A stretch of 64,000 nt of DNA, from NCBI RefSeq assembly GCF_020510705.1, contig NZ_CP075184.1, forward strand, positions 1-64,000, written 5' to 3'. The translations under genes were made by a program, and so were the position numbers. Origin of the DNA: Acidovorax radicis (GTDB lineage: Bacteria > Pseudomonadota > Gammaproteobacteria > Burkholderiales > Burkholderiaceae_C). Numbering within the stretch: position 1 is the first letter of the stretch; the number at the start of each line of letters is the position of its first letter. Below are positions 19,227 to 28,368 of this stretch, one piece after another. The notes beneath the pieces were generated by a model. That model searched no databases and was not told the DNA's origin. It was given only the letters and a program-made list of their open reading frames with translations.

Positions 19227-20293
19227 ACATGCTCCCCTCAATCCCAGCGCGACTCCTCGTTCGCCCACAACCCGTCAAAAATGAAAGCCTTCGCGGATAT
19301 GTTTCGCGCGTATCAAGCCGGAACGGGTGGTCACCAATAGTCAAGCCATTTCTGGAGTCACTGCAAACCACTACAAAAGCAATCCCTGAGATCGCCACGC
19401 TGACCGGTTGCAGTGAAGCCCAACTTGAAACACATGGTTCATATATAAAAAACTGTGTTGGGGGTGGCTCCGGGGTGCTGTTCGGTACCGGTTTACTATC
19501 AACCAGACAGGTCCGATTAGAACGTCGGATGGTCTGCCCCATATGCATCGGAAAAAATCTGCCGATATCCGATTGCTGCTGGGAGTTGAAAGAATATGAC
19601 GTTTGTCATATACACAAATGCTTTCTTGTAAGTCACTGCAGTGGTTGCAATCGTCCCCTCAGCTGGTTCTCCATGCCACTGGAAAATTGTTCATGTGGCG
19701 TCCGATTTGCAAACATACCAGCACAAAAGGCATCACAACACCGAGTTTTAATATGCAAATTGGCTGCCAAGGCCATGGCGGCAACAATCGCTCCCCCGGA
19801 CAATATCGAAGTCATTTCAGGAGCGCTGACGCCGCTTAACTGGTTTCTCATTCTTCTAAATTTCACACGATCCATTCTGCTGCCAGAATTCTCCTTGGAG
19901 CACTTGAAATCCAGATCTCGATTGAATACCGTTGTTAGCGAAAAGCTGCTTCGGACGATACTCAATGACAGCGAATACTGCCAGCATCTGAGGCAGGTCA
20001 TTTTTCTTCATGCGGCCAAAAATCCTCTGACGCTAGCTCGCACGTTGAGATTGGACAACTGGGAAACGGGGGCTTTGGTTTTTTTCCGTCCATGCCTTAA
20101 GGAAATTGTGATTCACGATCACCTTACGGCTATCAAATTGAAGCGGAAAACAAACCGAAAACCCACGACACAATCATCATCCGAATTCACACGTGGACCC
20201 GATGAGCGTCGGCCGCTGTCTCATAGGGTTCAGTTGCAGCTTGCCACATTGACCTCAGTACTCTCATACGCTTTTAGTGAGGGGCACGAATGA
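19223..20293 (+). CDS. tniQ: TniQ-family target-selection protein, short form
   Basis: 356 aa. The TniQ N-terminal domain begins PARLLVRPQPVKNESLRGYV. It carries a zinc-binding region: CPIC near residue 109, then CHIHKCFLVSHCSGC, then CSCG. TniQ proteins bridge TnsC and a target-recognition factor. The protein lacks the long DNA-binding C-terminus of the next gene, so it may be the adaptor of the pair or serve a second, mobile-target pathway. It is coupled to tnsC and the next gene by 4-bp overlaps. Confidence 0.85.
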   Translation: MNMLPSIPARLLVRPQPVKNESLRGYVSRVSSRNGWSPIVKPFLESLQTTTKAIPEIATLTGCSEAQLETHGSYIKNCVGGGSGVLFGTGLLSTRQVRLERRMVCPICIGKNLPISDCCWELKEYDVCHIHKCFLVSHCSGCNRPLSWFSMPLENCSCGVRFANIPAQKASQHRVLICKLAAKAMAATIAPPDNIEVISGALTPLNWFLILLNFTRSILLPEFSLEHLKSRSRLNTVVSEKLLRTILNDSEYCQHLRQVIFLHAAKNPLTLARTLRLDNWETGALVFFRPCLKEIVIHDHLTAIKLKRKTNRKPTTQSSSEFTRGPDERRPLSHRVQLQLATLTSVLSYAFSEGHE

Positions 20294-22245
20294 GCTTGCT
20301 TGTCACCCCGGAGCGCATGGCTGATGAGGGACCACTTGGTTTTCGTTTCCGGCTGGCAGCAGCCAATCTCTTGTCCATTCGAGATCTTGCGGAGCTCGAA
20401 ACCAGTGGTGAGGTTGATCCGGTACAGGGCCGCGCCCCAAATCTGGCTGTCGGCGGCGAGGAAACATTCACCCCATGGGTGCGAAGATGGTCAAGGTTCT
20501 GCCCAGAATGTTTGAACCGCAGGCGATGCTGGTCGATCGGCTGGGAAATTTTGTTTGCAGATGCATGTTCGGCATGCGGTTTTTGGTTGGTGGACACCTG
20601 CAGCATCTGTAGCGCCCAAATACCGTGGCATCGGGACAACCTACTGCAATGCATTTGCGGCAACCACCTTACGGCGGAACAGGGCCGTACAGCACCAGTC
20701 TCCGTATTCGGCCTCAGCCGAGCACTTCAAAACGTAGCCCAAGGAACAGCCCCCATCAATATGCCGGTGTTCCATGGCTTGAGCCTGGGGCAATGCGTGC
20801 GACTTGTTCGATTACTGGGCACTTATGGCAACGGCCGTGACTCCGGGGTACCTCAGAAGGTGCTCAACATCGACAAACTAACTGTTTCTTGGCCCATCAC
20901 GAGCATGGCCGCCGAAATTCTTGCCGCTTGGCCCGCTGGGCTCCATACCCTGTTGGGAAATTTGCAAATGCAAGGAAACGCCGAAGAGAAAGGCAGCCTT
21001 CCCAAGGCATTCAGCGGCTTCTATGCGGCACTCTATCGCGGATTCAAGGACGCCGAATTCGACTTTCTCCGCACCGACTTCGAGAACTATGTAGCGGCGC
21101 ATTGGACAGGCGCCATCGGGAAACGTAACCGACGCCTTGATGCATCGGTATTGAAAGGCATGGCCTGGATTCCTGCTACCCATGCCTGTCGAATACTCCA
21201 CGTTTCTCGACGCCGCCTCACTGATTTGATCCAGGATGGAAGCGTGCAGGGTGAGGAACGTATGACGGCCGGGCACCGCAAGTTCGTCGTTGTGAAAAGG
21301 GCCGATGTCGAAAAGCTGGCCTTAACCCTAGACGATGGAATCTCCCTCCTAGATGTTTCCATTCGGCTCGGGCTGAAACGGCAACGACTGCTTGCGCTTC
21401 TACCCATTATTTGTCCCCAGGCAAAGAAGCTTGGCGTGCAGGGGTGCCCATGGGCGATCCCTAGCAACTGGATCGAATGCTGGGAAACACTGATTCAAAA
21501 CCAGGTTCAGGTCGTCTCCGCCGATTTAGGAACTACCACATTGGGACACTTGATCCGATACTGGCCTTGGACCACCGAGCAGGTCGGCCTTCTGCTGGCG
21601 GATATTTACAACGGTTCTCTTGTACCGGTGGGATCCGTCAAGTTCAGCAACGGTGTAGGTGCATTGGTACTTTGCGTCGCTCAGCTCGATGAGTGGTTCA
21701 CGGGCAAGCAGCGGCAAGCATGTCCCGAGTTGACGATTCCTGAGGTGGCCCTTCGACTTGGTGTCAAGCAAGAGGTTGTCTATGCACTTGTCCGGTCAGG
21801 TCTGGTTACAGCATCCCTGCGGCGTATTGGTCGCCGCTCGGTACAAAAGATCGGAGTCGCTGCGCTGCAGACATTTGAACAGCGATACATCCTGGGCCGA
21901 GACGTTGCACAGTCCCTCGGCCGATCGCCGCGCGCAATTGCCGATTTTTTGTTGGCGGCAGGGATACGACCGATCGCTGGACCAGGGGTCGATCGCTGCA
22001 GGCAACTTATTTATGACCGGGAAGTTATTGTCGAATGTCTACGCCGCAATGGACTCGAAAGACCAGCCTCCCCTGCTTCTGTGCCAGTGCGCTATCGGTG
22101 CGCGCACGCTTGTGAAGATCTTGCGCATTCCGGCCAGCAAAGCCCGCCACTCCAAGCCGAAAAAACCACCGATTCCGGTGCCGGACTTGCCCGTTATTCC
22201 GATTCAGAAGATCCACTCATTCCGATTTTCAATGGCTGTCATTAA
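20290..22245 (+). CDS. tnsD: TnsD-like TniQ protein with C-terminal HTH array
   Basis: 651 aa. The TniQ-like N-terminus includes a zinc region (FCPECLNRRRCW, CSACGFWLVDTC, CICG). Residues from about 295 on contain at least four HTH-like modules: ACRILHVSRRRLTDLI, DVSIRLGLKRQRLLALL, PEVALRLGVKQEVVYALV and DVAQSLGRSPRAIADFLL. That organisation fits a TnsD-type protein that reads a fixed chromosomal attachment site. Since the element sits at the end of gyrB, the conserved gyrB 3' coding sequence is the probable binding site (inference). Confidence 0.82.
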   Translation: MSLLVTPERMADEGPLGFRFRLAAANLLSIRDLAELETSGEVDPVQGRAPNLAVGGEETFTPWVRRWSRFCPECLNRRRCWSIGWEILFADACSACGFWLVDTCSICSAQIPWHRDNLLQCICGNHLTAEQGRTAPVSVFGLSRALQNVAQGTAPINMPVFHGLSLGQCVRLVRLLGTYGNGRDSGVPQKVLNIDKLTVSWPITSMAAEILAAWPAGLHTLLGNLQMQGNAEEKGSLPKAFSGFYAALYRGFKDAEFDFLRTDFENYVAAHWTGAIGKRNRRLDASVLKGMAWIPATHACRILHVSRRRLTDLIQDGSVQGEERMTAGHRKFVVVKRADVEKLALTLDDGISLLDVSIRLGLKRQRLLALLPIICPQAKKLGVQGCPWAIPSNWIECWETLIQNQVQVVSADLGTTTLGHLIRYWPWTTEQVGLLLADIYNGSLVPVGSVKFSNGVGALVLCVAQLDEWFTGKQRQACPELTIPEVALRLGVKQEVVYALVRSGLVTASLRRIGRRSVQKIGVAALQTFEQRYILGRDVAQSLGRSPRAIADFLLAAGIRPIAGPGVDRCRQLIYDREVIVECLRRNGLERPASPASVPVRYRCAHACEDLAHSGQQSPPLQAEKTTDSGAGLARYSDSEDPLIPIFNGCH

Positions 22246-22273
22246 AGTCCGCAACGGAAGATAGAGGTTTGAT

Positions 22274-22762
22274 ATGAGTACACCAGCTCCACCGACTAAT
22301 TTCCAGTCTTGGCTTGACTATGCAGTCGCAACCATGGACGCGCGAGGAGCATACCTGGACCGCCTCTTTAGTGAGGAGGGCACTCCATCTCAGGACGATA
22401 TCCGGGCTGCAGCCGAGGAGGAGCTTGATCATCTCAAGAAAAAGGCAGTCATGCCGTGGATCAGTATCCTGGAGAACTGGCAGATTGCTCTTTCAAAGAG
22501 GCTGAGCCGCTCTGCCGCAGACATTGTTGAAGACAACCTTTTGGCGGCAGATTTTTCAAATGACAGTGTTCACGTCCAATTTAAGGATGGCTCTGATCTG
22601 ACATTTCGGCGTGCGTTTTACCTAGGCGAAACACCCGCTGATGGGGCCATTCATCGAGTAGCAGTGTTTACAGAGCAATGCGGGTATCACGAGTTCTGGA
22701 TTGGCCCAGGTGATCAAATTTCGGCAACTTCAATATCCGGCGCTTCGTATAAATCCACTTAA
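22274..22762 (+). CDS. Unknown small protein downstream of the tns operon
   Basis: 162 aa, family not recognised. A helical N-terminal half (NFQSWLDYAVATMDARGAYL, then EEELDHLKKKAV) is followed by a beta-rich half (VHVQFKDGSDLTFRRAFYLG, then GYHEFWIGPGDQI). It lies 28 bp after the tnsD-like gene with AGAGG 6 bp before ATG 22274, so it is likely on the same transcript. It and the next two frames form a compact trio of small genes, perhaps an accessory or defence module. Confidence 0.7.
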   Translation: MSTPAPPTNFQSWLDYAVATMDARGAYLDRLFSEEGTPSQDDIRAAAEEELDHLKKKAVMPWISILENWQIALSKRLSRSAADIVEDNLLAADFSNDSVHVQFKDGSDLTFRRAFYLGETPADGAIHRVAVFTEQCGYHEFWIGPGDQISATSISGASYKST

Positions 22763-22773
22763 GAAGATTTTGC

Positions 22774-23031
22774 ATGGAACTCAATGGCCCAGTGGGTCTT
22801 GACTTTGGAAGTCCCGATTTCGACAAACGGATGGACGAAGACGCAAAAAAATTTGTGTCAGATTTGGCCCAGTAGATCCAACAACGCAGTGGCGCAAACG
22901 TGGCTTTGCAACTGGAGGAGGATGAGGCATCTTCCTCCCTGGAGCTGCATCCTAGAAGACGGCATGTAGGTGAACAAGTGCAAAATGCGGCTGGAGTTGC
23001 CATGGACTGGGACGGTCTGTTGGTGTCCTAG
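22774..23031 (+). pseudogene. Small gene interrupted by an in-frame amber stop
   Basis: A single reading frame from ATG 22774 to the stop at 23029-23031 is continuous except for TAG at 22873-22875 (codon 34), directly after a CAG codon. Before it the product reads DFGSPDFDKRMDEDAKKFVS; after it, IQQRSGANVALQLEEDEASS and so on for 51 more codons. The coding character on both sides suggests a CAG-to-TAG nonsense change, giving an 84-residue protein if repaired. It sits 11 bp after the 22274 gene and 23 bp before the next. No family recognised. Confidence 0.5.
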
Positions 23032-23054
23032 TCGCCAATCGCAAGGAGGCTTCA

Positions 23055-23435
23055 ATGCAGGTTCAGTTTCTGAACGATCGTTTAGCGCCTACCGTTGAGT
23101 CCCAGCCCTCAGTGGAACTCCATCACTGGCGCATCCTGAAGCGGGGCAATGGGGATCTGCATCTGGCCGCGCAGATGGATTCGGGATCTCTGCGGGTGAC
23201 TTCCAAGCTGCAATGTATGGAGCTTTCGCGTGGCATTATCAGAACGGATTCGGGGCGTAGCTATCAGCTATGCGCCCAGCCTGAAGACGATGAGGTACTC
23301 CATGCGATCATTCAGCTCAACGCCCTGATAAGCCTGCACATGATCTCTGGAGACGTGAGTCAGGTCATCTGGGATGCCATTAATGCAGGAGCGTGGCCAG
23401 TTGGCGGCACACCGCTCCTGCTGCCTCCGCAGTGA
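23055..23435 (+). CDS. Unknown small protein, third of a trio
   Basis: 126 aa, no family recognised. An excellent ribosome site (AAGGAGG) lies 6-8 bp before ATG 23055. Predicted beta strands (LHHWRILKRGNGDLHLAAQM, then LRVTSKLQCMELSRGII) precede a hydrophobic helix (LHAIIQLNALISLHMISG). It is co-directional with the two preceding small genes. The 249 bp to the convergent DUF4238 gene hold only a dubious 60-codon frame at 23481. Confidence 0.7.
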   Translation: MQVQFLNDRLAPTVESQPSVELHHWRILKRGNGDLHLAAQMDSGSLRVTSKLQCMELSRGIIRTDSGRSYQLCAQPEDDEVLHAIIQLNALISLHMISGDVSQVIWDAINAGAWPVGGTPLLLPPQ

Positions 23436-23684
23436 TTCGGCGCTTAGCCACTCAGCTACCTTGGTGAATGTCCAGACGCCATGCAGCCCATACCCAAGTT
23501 ACTAAGCGGGGAAGAGCTGTGGCGCGACAAATCTATCCACTTTTGCCAAGCAGCGCGAGGTCCAGTATCGCAGCGGTTGCTGTCCGTGGGCGCCTTCTTC
23601 TGTGTTCACCCTAATGGTAAAAAGCAGTCATTGCCAATGACAACCCGAGCGTTTCGGACTTAGACCACGCAACGTTCAACCGCC

Positions 23685-25790
23685 TTAGGAATCGCGCAGC
23701 ATATTGCTCGAATGACTGTGCTGTCTCCGCTCGGGAAATCTCGCACCACTGATCAGCTTTGTGAGCATAGCTAGCTCTTGGTCATTTCCCACATCCACTC
23801 GAATCTGGTTGCCCGCTGGCGACAAGTAAAACCCGAAGCCCCAAAGGATCCGCTCAGCGTGGACAGTCAAGAACTCTAGTTCGGCGAGGCTCGCCCAGGT
23901 ATCCCTGGCGACAAAGTACGAGTCCATATCGCGGGATAAGAGGTAGAACCAGTTCAAGAGACCCGCTGCTTCAAGTTTCTCGGCGCATTTCCCAGATTCC
24001 CAGTAAGTTGGATTGACATGGCGTAGTACGCAGCCAGACGCCGCTGTTGTAAAGAGCGCTTCTGTAAATACAGCAAGGGTGAGTAGTAGCTTGTCCACAT
24101 CGGGCTCAGCAAGGTACTGCTCCCGAACTCGGGAGAGTCCCTCTAGGCTCCAGCTCATAGCCTGGGACTGGAGCGCATCTGCCATCTGGAACTCCTGTGT
24201 CCCCATTTTTTGGGGAGATGACAGGCGTGCGCCAAAGTAGTGGGACGCCGCCAATTGCGCCATGCCGAGCAGTAGATTCTCCAGCTGACCTCGCGACTCT
24301 TGCACCTCCTGTTGCGACACGCTTCCCGCAAAAAAGTGCATGTATACGGCACGGCCAAGATGATGGCGCACAAGAGCGCTTGCGGAACGAGCGTGCTCGG
24401 CCTTGGCGTTGACCATGAGTTGTGCGAGTTCCGTGGGCACGAATACTTCGCAGACAAAGCCTTCAGGCGTGAAACTCGATTGGCATGCTCCGAATTGCAC
24501 TTGCTGCTGCCCGTACTCGTTGAGTGGCACGCCACGCTGCGTCAGAGCTGCGGCGACATCCGGGACGACAACGACTGCGCGCAGTTGGTCCAGATACGGC
24601 GCTAACTCAGGCGCGCGCATTTGCGCCCGAATTGCGGCCTCAACGGCACCGTTTTTGGGGCTCCCGGGCAAGAACTCAACAATCGGAACCAAAGATACCA
24701 GTCTTGCTGCCGTCGGTTCACTTCTTTCGGGGTAGGGGGAAGGCGCATCAAACGCATCCTTCTCTAACAGCCTCTGGGAGTGGTTCGACACCGCGTGCCC
24801 AATCTGCTGCGCGAGCCCGACCATCTCCATGTCGTTGCGAGAGCTGATGAAAAAGTCCAGCGAGGACTGTGCTAACAACGAATTGAGTTTTTTCCAGTCA
24901 ATGACTACATCTGTTCGGCTGCCAACAAGCACCCTGGATGAACTAACTGGCATCAGTACGCTCGCCAGAGTCTCGTCGTCGGCCAGGGTGTAGGGTATGG
25001 GGCGTGAAAGATCAGCATGGTCGCTGGCAAGCGCCAAGCAATCAGGCAATATCACATGTGAGTTCTCGGGCACCAAAACGAGCTTCCAGTGCAAGGACTT
25101 AAGTAGCTCAGTGCGCTTCAGCGGAACAATTTCCCTTTCCAGCATCCGGATGTGTCCGTTTTCAATAGCACTGGACGTGACCCCAACAAAGCGTTCTATC
25201 TGCATGTCGAACATGCCTGCCATGCTCGTGAAGTCAGCATGAAAGTGTTCCCGGAAGCGAAACCTCACCATCCTGCCAAGTCGGTGCCGTGCAGTTTCTG
25301 GGAGCATGGCCACATCCTCGGCAAGACTCTCATTAATAGTTTTTTCGATCATTGAGTCTTTTGAGACAGAGTCAATGCCCATGTACGCGCGAGCCGACTC
25401 ATCGGTGGCCAGGACCTGCGACATGTGATCTAGAAACTTCTTTGTTATTTCGCTGAAAGCGCCTCGCACAAATGCAGCCCTAATGGAAAGGTGGGACACG
25501 ACCGAAGCTGCGGCCTCGGGTTCTACTTGCCCTAGAGGTGCGTTTCGCAGTCCGTCTACAGCCGGTGTAAGGACGTCCTTCTCATACCGAGTAATGATGT
25601 TGTCGAGTGCATCCTCGTCAAGCGAAGGTTCGGAGTAGAAGTGCCGCTGCGCGGCAACGCCTTCTGTGGATGACTTGTAGGCCGCTTGTCCTTTGCGGAA
25701 TACCCACACTTGGGAGTGCTTACCCGACTTCGACGCTTCGAAGCCTCGCTGCAGAAGTTGTGGGATGAAATGTTGCTTGATTCCGGCCAT
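23685..25790 (-). CDS. DUF4238-family protein, large form
   Basis: 701 aa. The N-terminus has the DUF4238 signature: KQHFIPQLLQRGF, then VWVFRKG and HFYSEPSLDE. Further on, HVILPDCLALASD is typical of the family's central domain. DUF4238 proteins are usually about 300-400 aa, so the C-terminal 350 residues are an added domain I do not recognise. ATG 25790 (MAGIKQHF) is preferred over an in-frame TTG at 25808. It is transcribed opposite to the tns genes. The biochemical role is unknown; its location fits a defence cargo gene. Confidence 0.75.
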   Translation of the reverse strand: MAGIKQHFIPQLLQRGFEASKSGKHSQVWVFRKGQAAYKSSTEGVAAQRHFYSEPSLDEDALDNIITRYEKDVLTPAVDGLRNAPLGQVEPEAAASVVSHLSIRAAFVRGAFSEITKKFLDHMSQVLATDESARAYMGIDSVSKDSMIEKTINESLAEDVAMLPETARHRLGRMVRFRFREHFHADFTSMAGMFDMQIERFVGVTSSAIENGHIRMLEREIVPLKRTELLKSLHWKLVLVPENSHVILPDCLALASDHADLSRPIPYTLADDETLASVLMPVSSSRVLVGSRTDVVIDWKKLNSLLAQSSLDFFISSRNDMEMVGLAQQIGHAVSNHSQRLLEKDAFDAPSPYPERSEPTAARLVSLVPIVEFLPGSPKNGAVEAAIRAQMRAPELAPYLDQLRAVVVVPDVAAALTQRGVPLNEYGQQQVQFGACQSSFTPEGFVCEVFVPTELAQLMVNAKAEHARSASALVRHHLGRAVYMHFFAGSVSQQEVQESRGQLENLLLGMAQLAASHYFGARLSSPQKMGTQEFQMADALQSQAMSWSLEGLSRVREQYLAEPDVDKLLLTLAVFTEALFTTAASGCVLRHVNPTYWESGKCAEKLEAAGLLNWFYLLSRDMDSYFVARDTWASLAELEFLTVHAERILWGFGFYLSPAGNQIRVDVGNDQELAMLTKLISGARFPERRQHSHSSNMLRDS

Positions 25791-26009
25791 ATGCGTGCTT
25801 CGATTCAATTCCTGTGATGATCACCAAACTTGTTTCTCAGTATTGCCTTCGTTAGAATAGCGCTGCACACGTCGGTGCGCGCTGCTCACCATAGGCAGAC
25901 CCGGTCCGCTGGGACGACGCAAGATCAAGCCATCTCGAACCATTTGCACAGCCCAACCTCAATGGAGTGCAGCAGTGAGCACTGTGAATCTCCTGGTACG
26001 GAGCATGCA

Positions 26010-26813
26010 ATGGAAATTTTCCCCATTACCTATACACGCGCTCAAAAGATCGAGCGCGAAGCCAAGTCGCGCCGAAAATCTGATCCCAGCCTTGGTCGGC
26101 AAGATTCTCTGAATCTTGTTGCCCGGGGGCATGGCTTTCTACATTGGCACCATGCTTGTCTTTGCCGAGAGCGGGGGCGACAAGAGCCAAAGGCGCAGCC
26201 TATGACACGCCGAATGCAAAGCATCCTGACCGAGGCTCAAACTCGCTTCCCGGCGGCTGAGGCCACTGTAGAGGCCTTTGCCAAGGGGCTGGTCATTGCT
26301 GTAGACGTGGCCGATGCTGGACGATTGGGAGCAACACCGGATTACTGTGAGGTCTCTGATGGCTGGTATATCGCGGCGGCGGACATTTGGCCTGCGGTAC
26401 TGCAAGGTCGGTATGTCGAACTACCTAACGAGGATGACTCTCGACGAGACTTGGAGGTGATGGATGATTTCACTTGTCTACGCTTCTTCCATGTCTCAGC
26501 ATCAGGTCATCAGTCGCTCAAGAGCGCCTTGGAGTCGATTGCCGCGCCCGTGCAGTGGTGTTGGGTCGGCGGCTCTGCGACGCGTGTGACCCGAGAGCCA
26601 TGGGTGGGTCAAGCCCGCTCCCGATTGGATCGTTTTCGCCATCTGATCGACGCGGTGAGCATGTCCTTCGTCGTGAACGAAGAGCCTGACATCGCGGACG
26701 CTAGTGCGTTCATGTTTGAAAAGCAGACACCGCTCGGGCAGCTTCGATACCAATCCATTTCCGTGGCTGTGAGAACGTCCTGGGGAGAAGCCCAACGCGT
26801 GAAAGTCCGATAG
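26010..26813 (+). CDS. Unknown cargo protein, divergent from DUF4238 gene
   Basis: 267 aa. A basic N-terminal helix (TYTRAQKIEREAKSRRK) is followed by LNLVARGHGFLHWHHACL. This resembles short N-terminal segments seen in many mobile-element proteins. The remainder alternates strands and helices without a motif I can name. ATG 26010 is chosen because CGGAG lies 6 bp upstream; the longer frame from 25830 has an improbable leader. A strong terminator follows 19 bp after the stop, so it is a single-gene unit. Confidence 0.6.
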   Translation: MEIFPITYTRAQKIEREAKSRRKSDPSLGRQDSLNLVARGHGFLHWHHACLCRERGRQEPKAQPMTRRMQSILTEAQTRFPAAEATVEAFAKGLVIAVDVADAGRLGATPDYCEVSDGWYIAAADIWPAVLQGRYVELPNEDDSRRDLEVMDDFTCLRFFHVSASGHQSLKSALESIAAPVQWCWVGGSATRVTREPWVGQARSRLDRFRHLIDAVSMSFVVNEEPDIADASAFMFEKQTPLGQLRYQSISVAVRTSWGEAQRVKVR

Positions 26814-26831
26814 AGCTCTCGATGGCTTTGG

Positions 26832-26866
26832 AAAACTGAGGCACTGAACGGTGCCTCAGTTTTTCG
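26832..26866 (+). terminator. Intrinsic terminator
   Basis: AAAACTGAGGCAC (26832-26844) pairs perfectly with GTGCCTCAGTTTT (26851-26863) around a 6-nt loop, followed by more T. It ends the 26010-26813 transcript and works in both orientations. Confidence 0.88.
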
Positions 26867-27091
26867 GTGCATGTCTTGTTCAAGAGTGCGTAGGAATTCT
26901 GGTACCCCGCAAGCGGCTGTTTCATGGCGCAAAGCTGCCACGCTGTTCATTCCGGCGATTGACTGCACCAACCTGGAGCTGCCATTCCGAAGCGCCGTTT
27001 CGCAGCGAATGCAGTGATCCGCTCCCGCGTAGCCGAACCCGTACTATCGGCCAAATGCTGTCGTTCGGTGCGAGACCGCAAGCGGCGGGTC

Positions 27092-27467
27092 TAGGATGAA
27101 TGCGAACACGCTCTGCACGCCAAATCCCAGAAGCTGCAGTCCATTCCGCTGAATGACTCTGGCTTGTGGGACTTGGCGCAGATGGAGGCCAAAGGCAGCT
27201 CCCCCTATCTGTTCCCAAAACCGATAGCAGGCAACACCTACACAGCGATCACCCGGGCGTGATATCAGCTGCATGAAAAGGCCAGCGCCAATGTTCGCAT
27301 CCATGATCTGAGGAATACCTACGCCTAATTGCTGTCACTAGCGGGCGCAGCTTGTACGACGTTCCGCAGATACTCGGGCATAGACCCCGAGCCGACGATA
27401 TGGCACGCCCATCTCTCGGCCAAGGCGGTGAACGCGGGATCGATGATCATCACGAAAGCCGCGTAAT
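27092..27467 (+). pseudogene. Tyrosine recombinase (integrase) C-terminal relic
   Basis: Translated on the plus strand, the region gives SQKLQSIPLNDSGLWDLAQ, then YLFPKPIAGNTYTAITRA with a stop. It continues with QLHEKASANVRIHDLRNTYA, another stop, and ends WHAHLSAKAVNAGSMIITKA. IHDLRNTYA is the HxLR box and the final HAHLSAK matches the region before the catalytic Tyr, which is itself missing. At least two in-frame stops make it non-functional. The 225 bp before it (26867-27091) hold nothing else I can identify. It is probably debris of an integrative element captured by the transposon. Confidence 0.7.
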
Positions 27468-27531
27468 AGCGGTGCGACGTCCTGGTTTCATCTCTGGGTC
27501 TGGGGCGCTCTTTATTTAGTTTGGAGGAGTA

Positions 27532-28368
27532 ATGCAGAAAACCGACGAAGCGCATCAAAAGACAGTACAGATTGCGGATGCAAGTAGGGCCTCAGGCTAT
27601 GCTGAAAGCAGGACGGGAAGAGATGGAAGTGTATTGGCGCAGCTTGATCCCGCTCCAGATCAAGGCTCTCCCACTCCCTCGGAAAGAGACCCCAAGCTTC
27701 AACTTCTTTTAACCGTGCTTCCGGTTCTCTCCGCAGCGCTGTACCTGGTAGGCACGATGTATCAGGAGAGCTACTTGTTGGCCTTTGGTGTAGATAACTC
27801 CATGTTCCCACTGCCGCTCGATCGGGTATGGTTATACGGCTTCACATCTTTGTTGTCATTTGGTCTCGCACCAATGTTGATGGGTGTAATGATTGTGTTG
27901 CTGATCGTGATGGCGGTGATCATTGCCGCAGCTCTTTCTTCCTTCCCGAAGGTTCAGCGCGGTCAAGCTGTTTTTGCGCGATGCGCACGTAAACGGCTCG
28001 CTTCAATTCAAAATAAGCCTGCGCCTGCCATGGTGGCATTGGTAGACAAAGGGGGAGTGCTCTACTTTTATGTCGCGGGGTTTTTCTTTATTGTCGTAGC
28101 GCTTGTGTCCGCGGTACTTCTTTCGTCGCAGGCAGGAGCCAAGGCTGCCGAAAGAGACAAGGCCCGATGGGCAGAAGGGGCTCAGCGAACAGCGGTTGCC
28201 AGCGCCAAAGGTGAGCCGTCGTTTACTGCCTTCCAAGTAACCTGCGGGGCGATTCATTGTGCTTTTTGGACCGGCAGCGAAACGCGTATCTTGAGGCACG
28301 AGGAGGGGGTGAATCTGCGCGTCTATCCAGCAAAGAGGACTGTCGACCAGCGAAAGCGATCGGAGTAG
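27532..28368 (+). CDS. Membrane protein of unknown function (cargo)
   Basis: 278 aa. A disordered N-terminus of about 55 residues is followed by three hydrophobic spans (TVLPVLSAALYLVGTMY, LMGVMIVLLIVMAVIIAAAL and GVLYFYVAGFFFIVVALVSA). A C-terminal soluble tail holds two Cys residues (VTCGAIHCAFW). GGAGGAG 3 bp before ATG 27532 is a strong ribosome site. It lies between the integrase relic and the right transposon end and has no close partner, so its role is unknown. Confidence 0.7.
   Translation: MQKTDEAHQKTVQIADASRASGYAESRTGRDGSVLAQLDPAPDQGSPTPSERDPKLQLLLTVLPVLSAALYLVGTMYQESYLLAFGVDNSMFPLPLDRVWLYGFTSLLSFGLAPMLMGVMIVLLIVMAVIIAAALSSFPKVQRGQAVFARCARKRLASIQNKPAPAMVALVDKGGVLYFYVAGFFFIVVALVSAVLLSSQAGAKAAERDKARWAEGAQRTAVASAKGEPSFTAFQVTCGAIHCAFWTGSETRILRHEEGVNLRVYPAKRTVDQRKRSE

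Noticed and set aside
22774..23031. Programmed stop-codon readthrough
   Set aside because: No stem-loop or readthrough context recognised; a simple nonsense mutation is the more economical reading.
23481..23663. 60-codon frame after the small-gene trio
   Set aside because: No ribosome site and not protein-like; probably chance.
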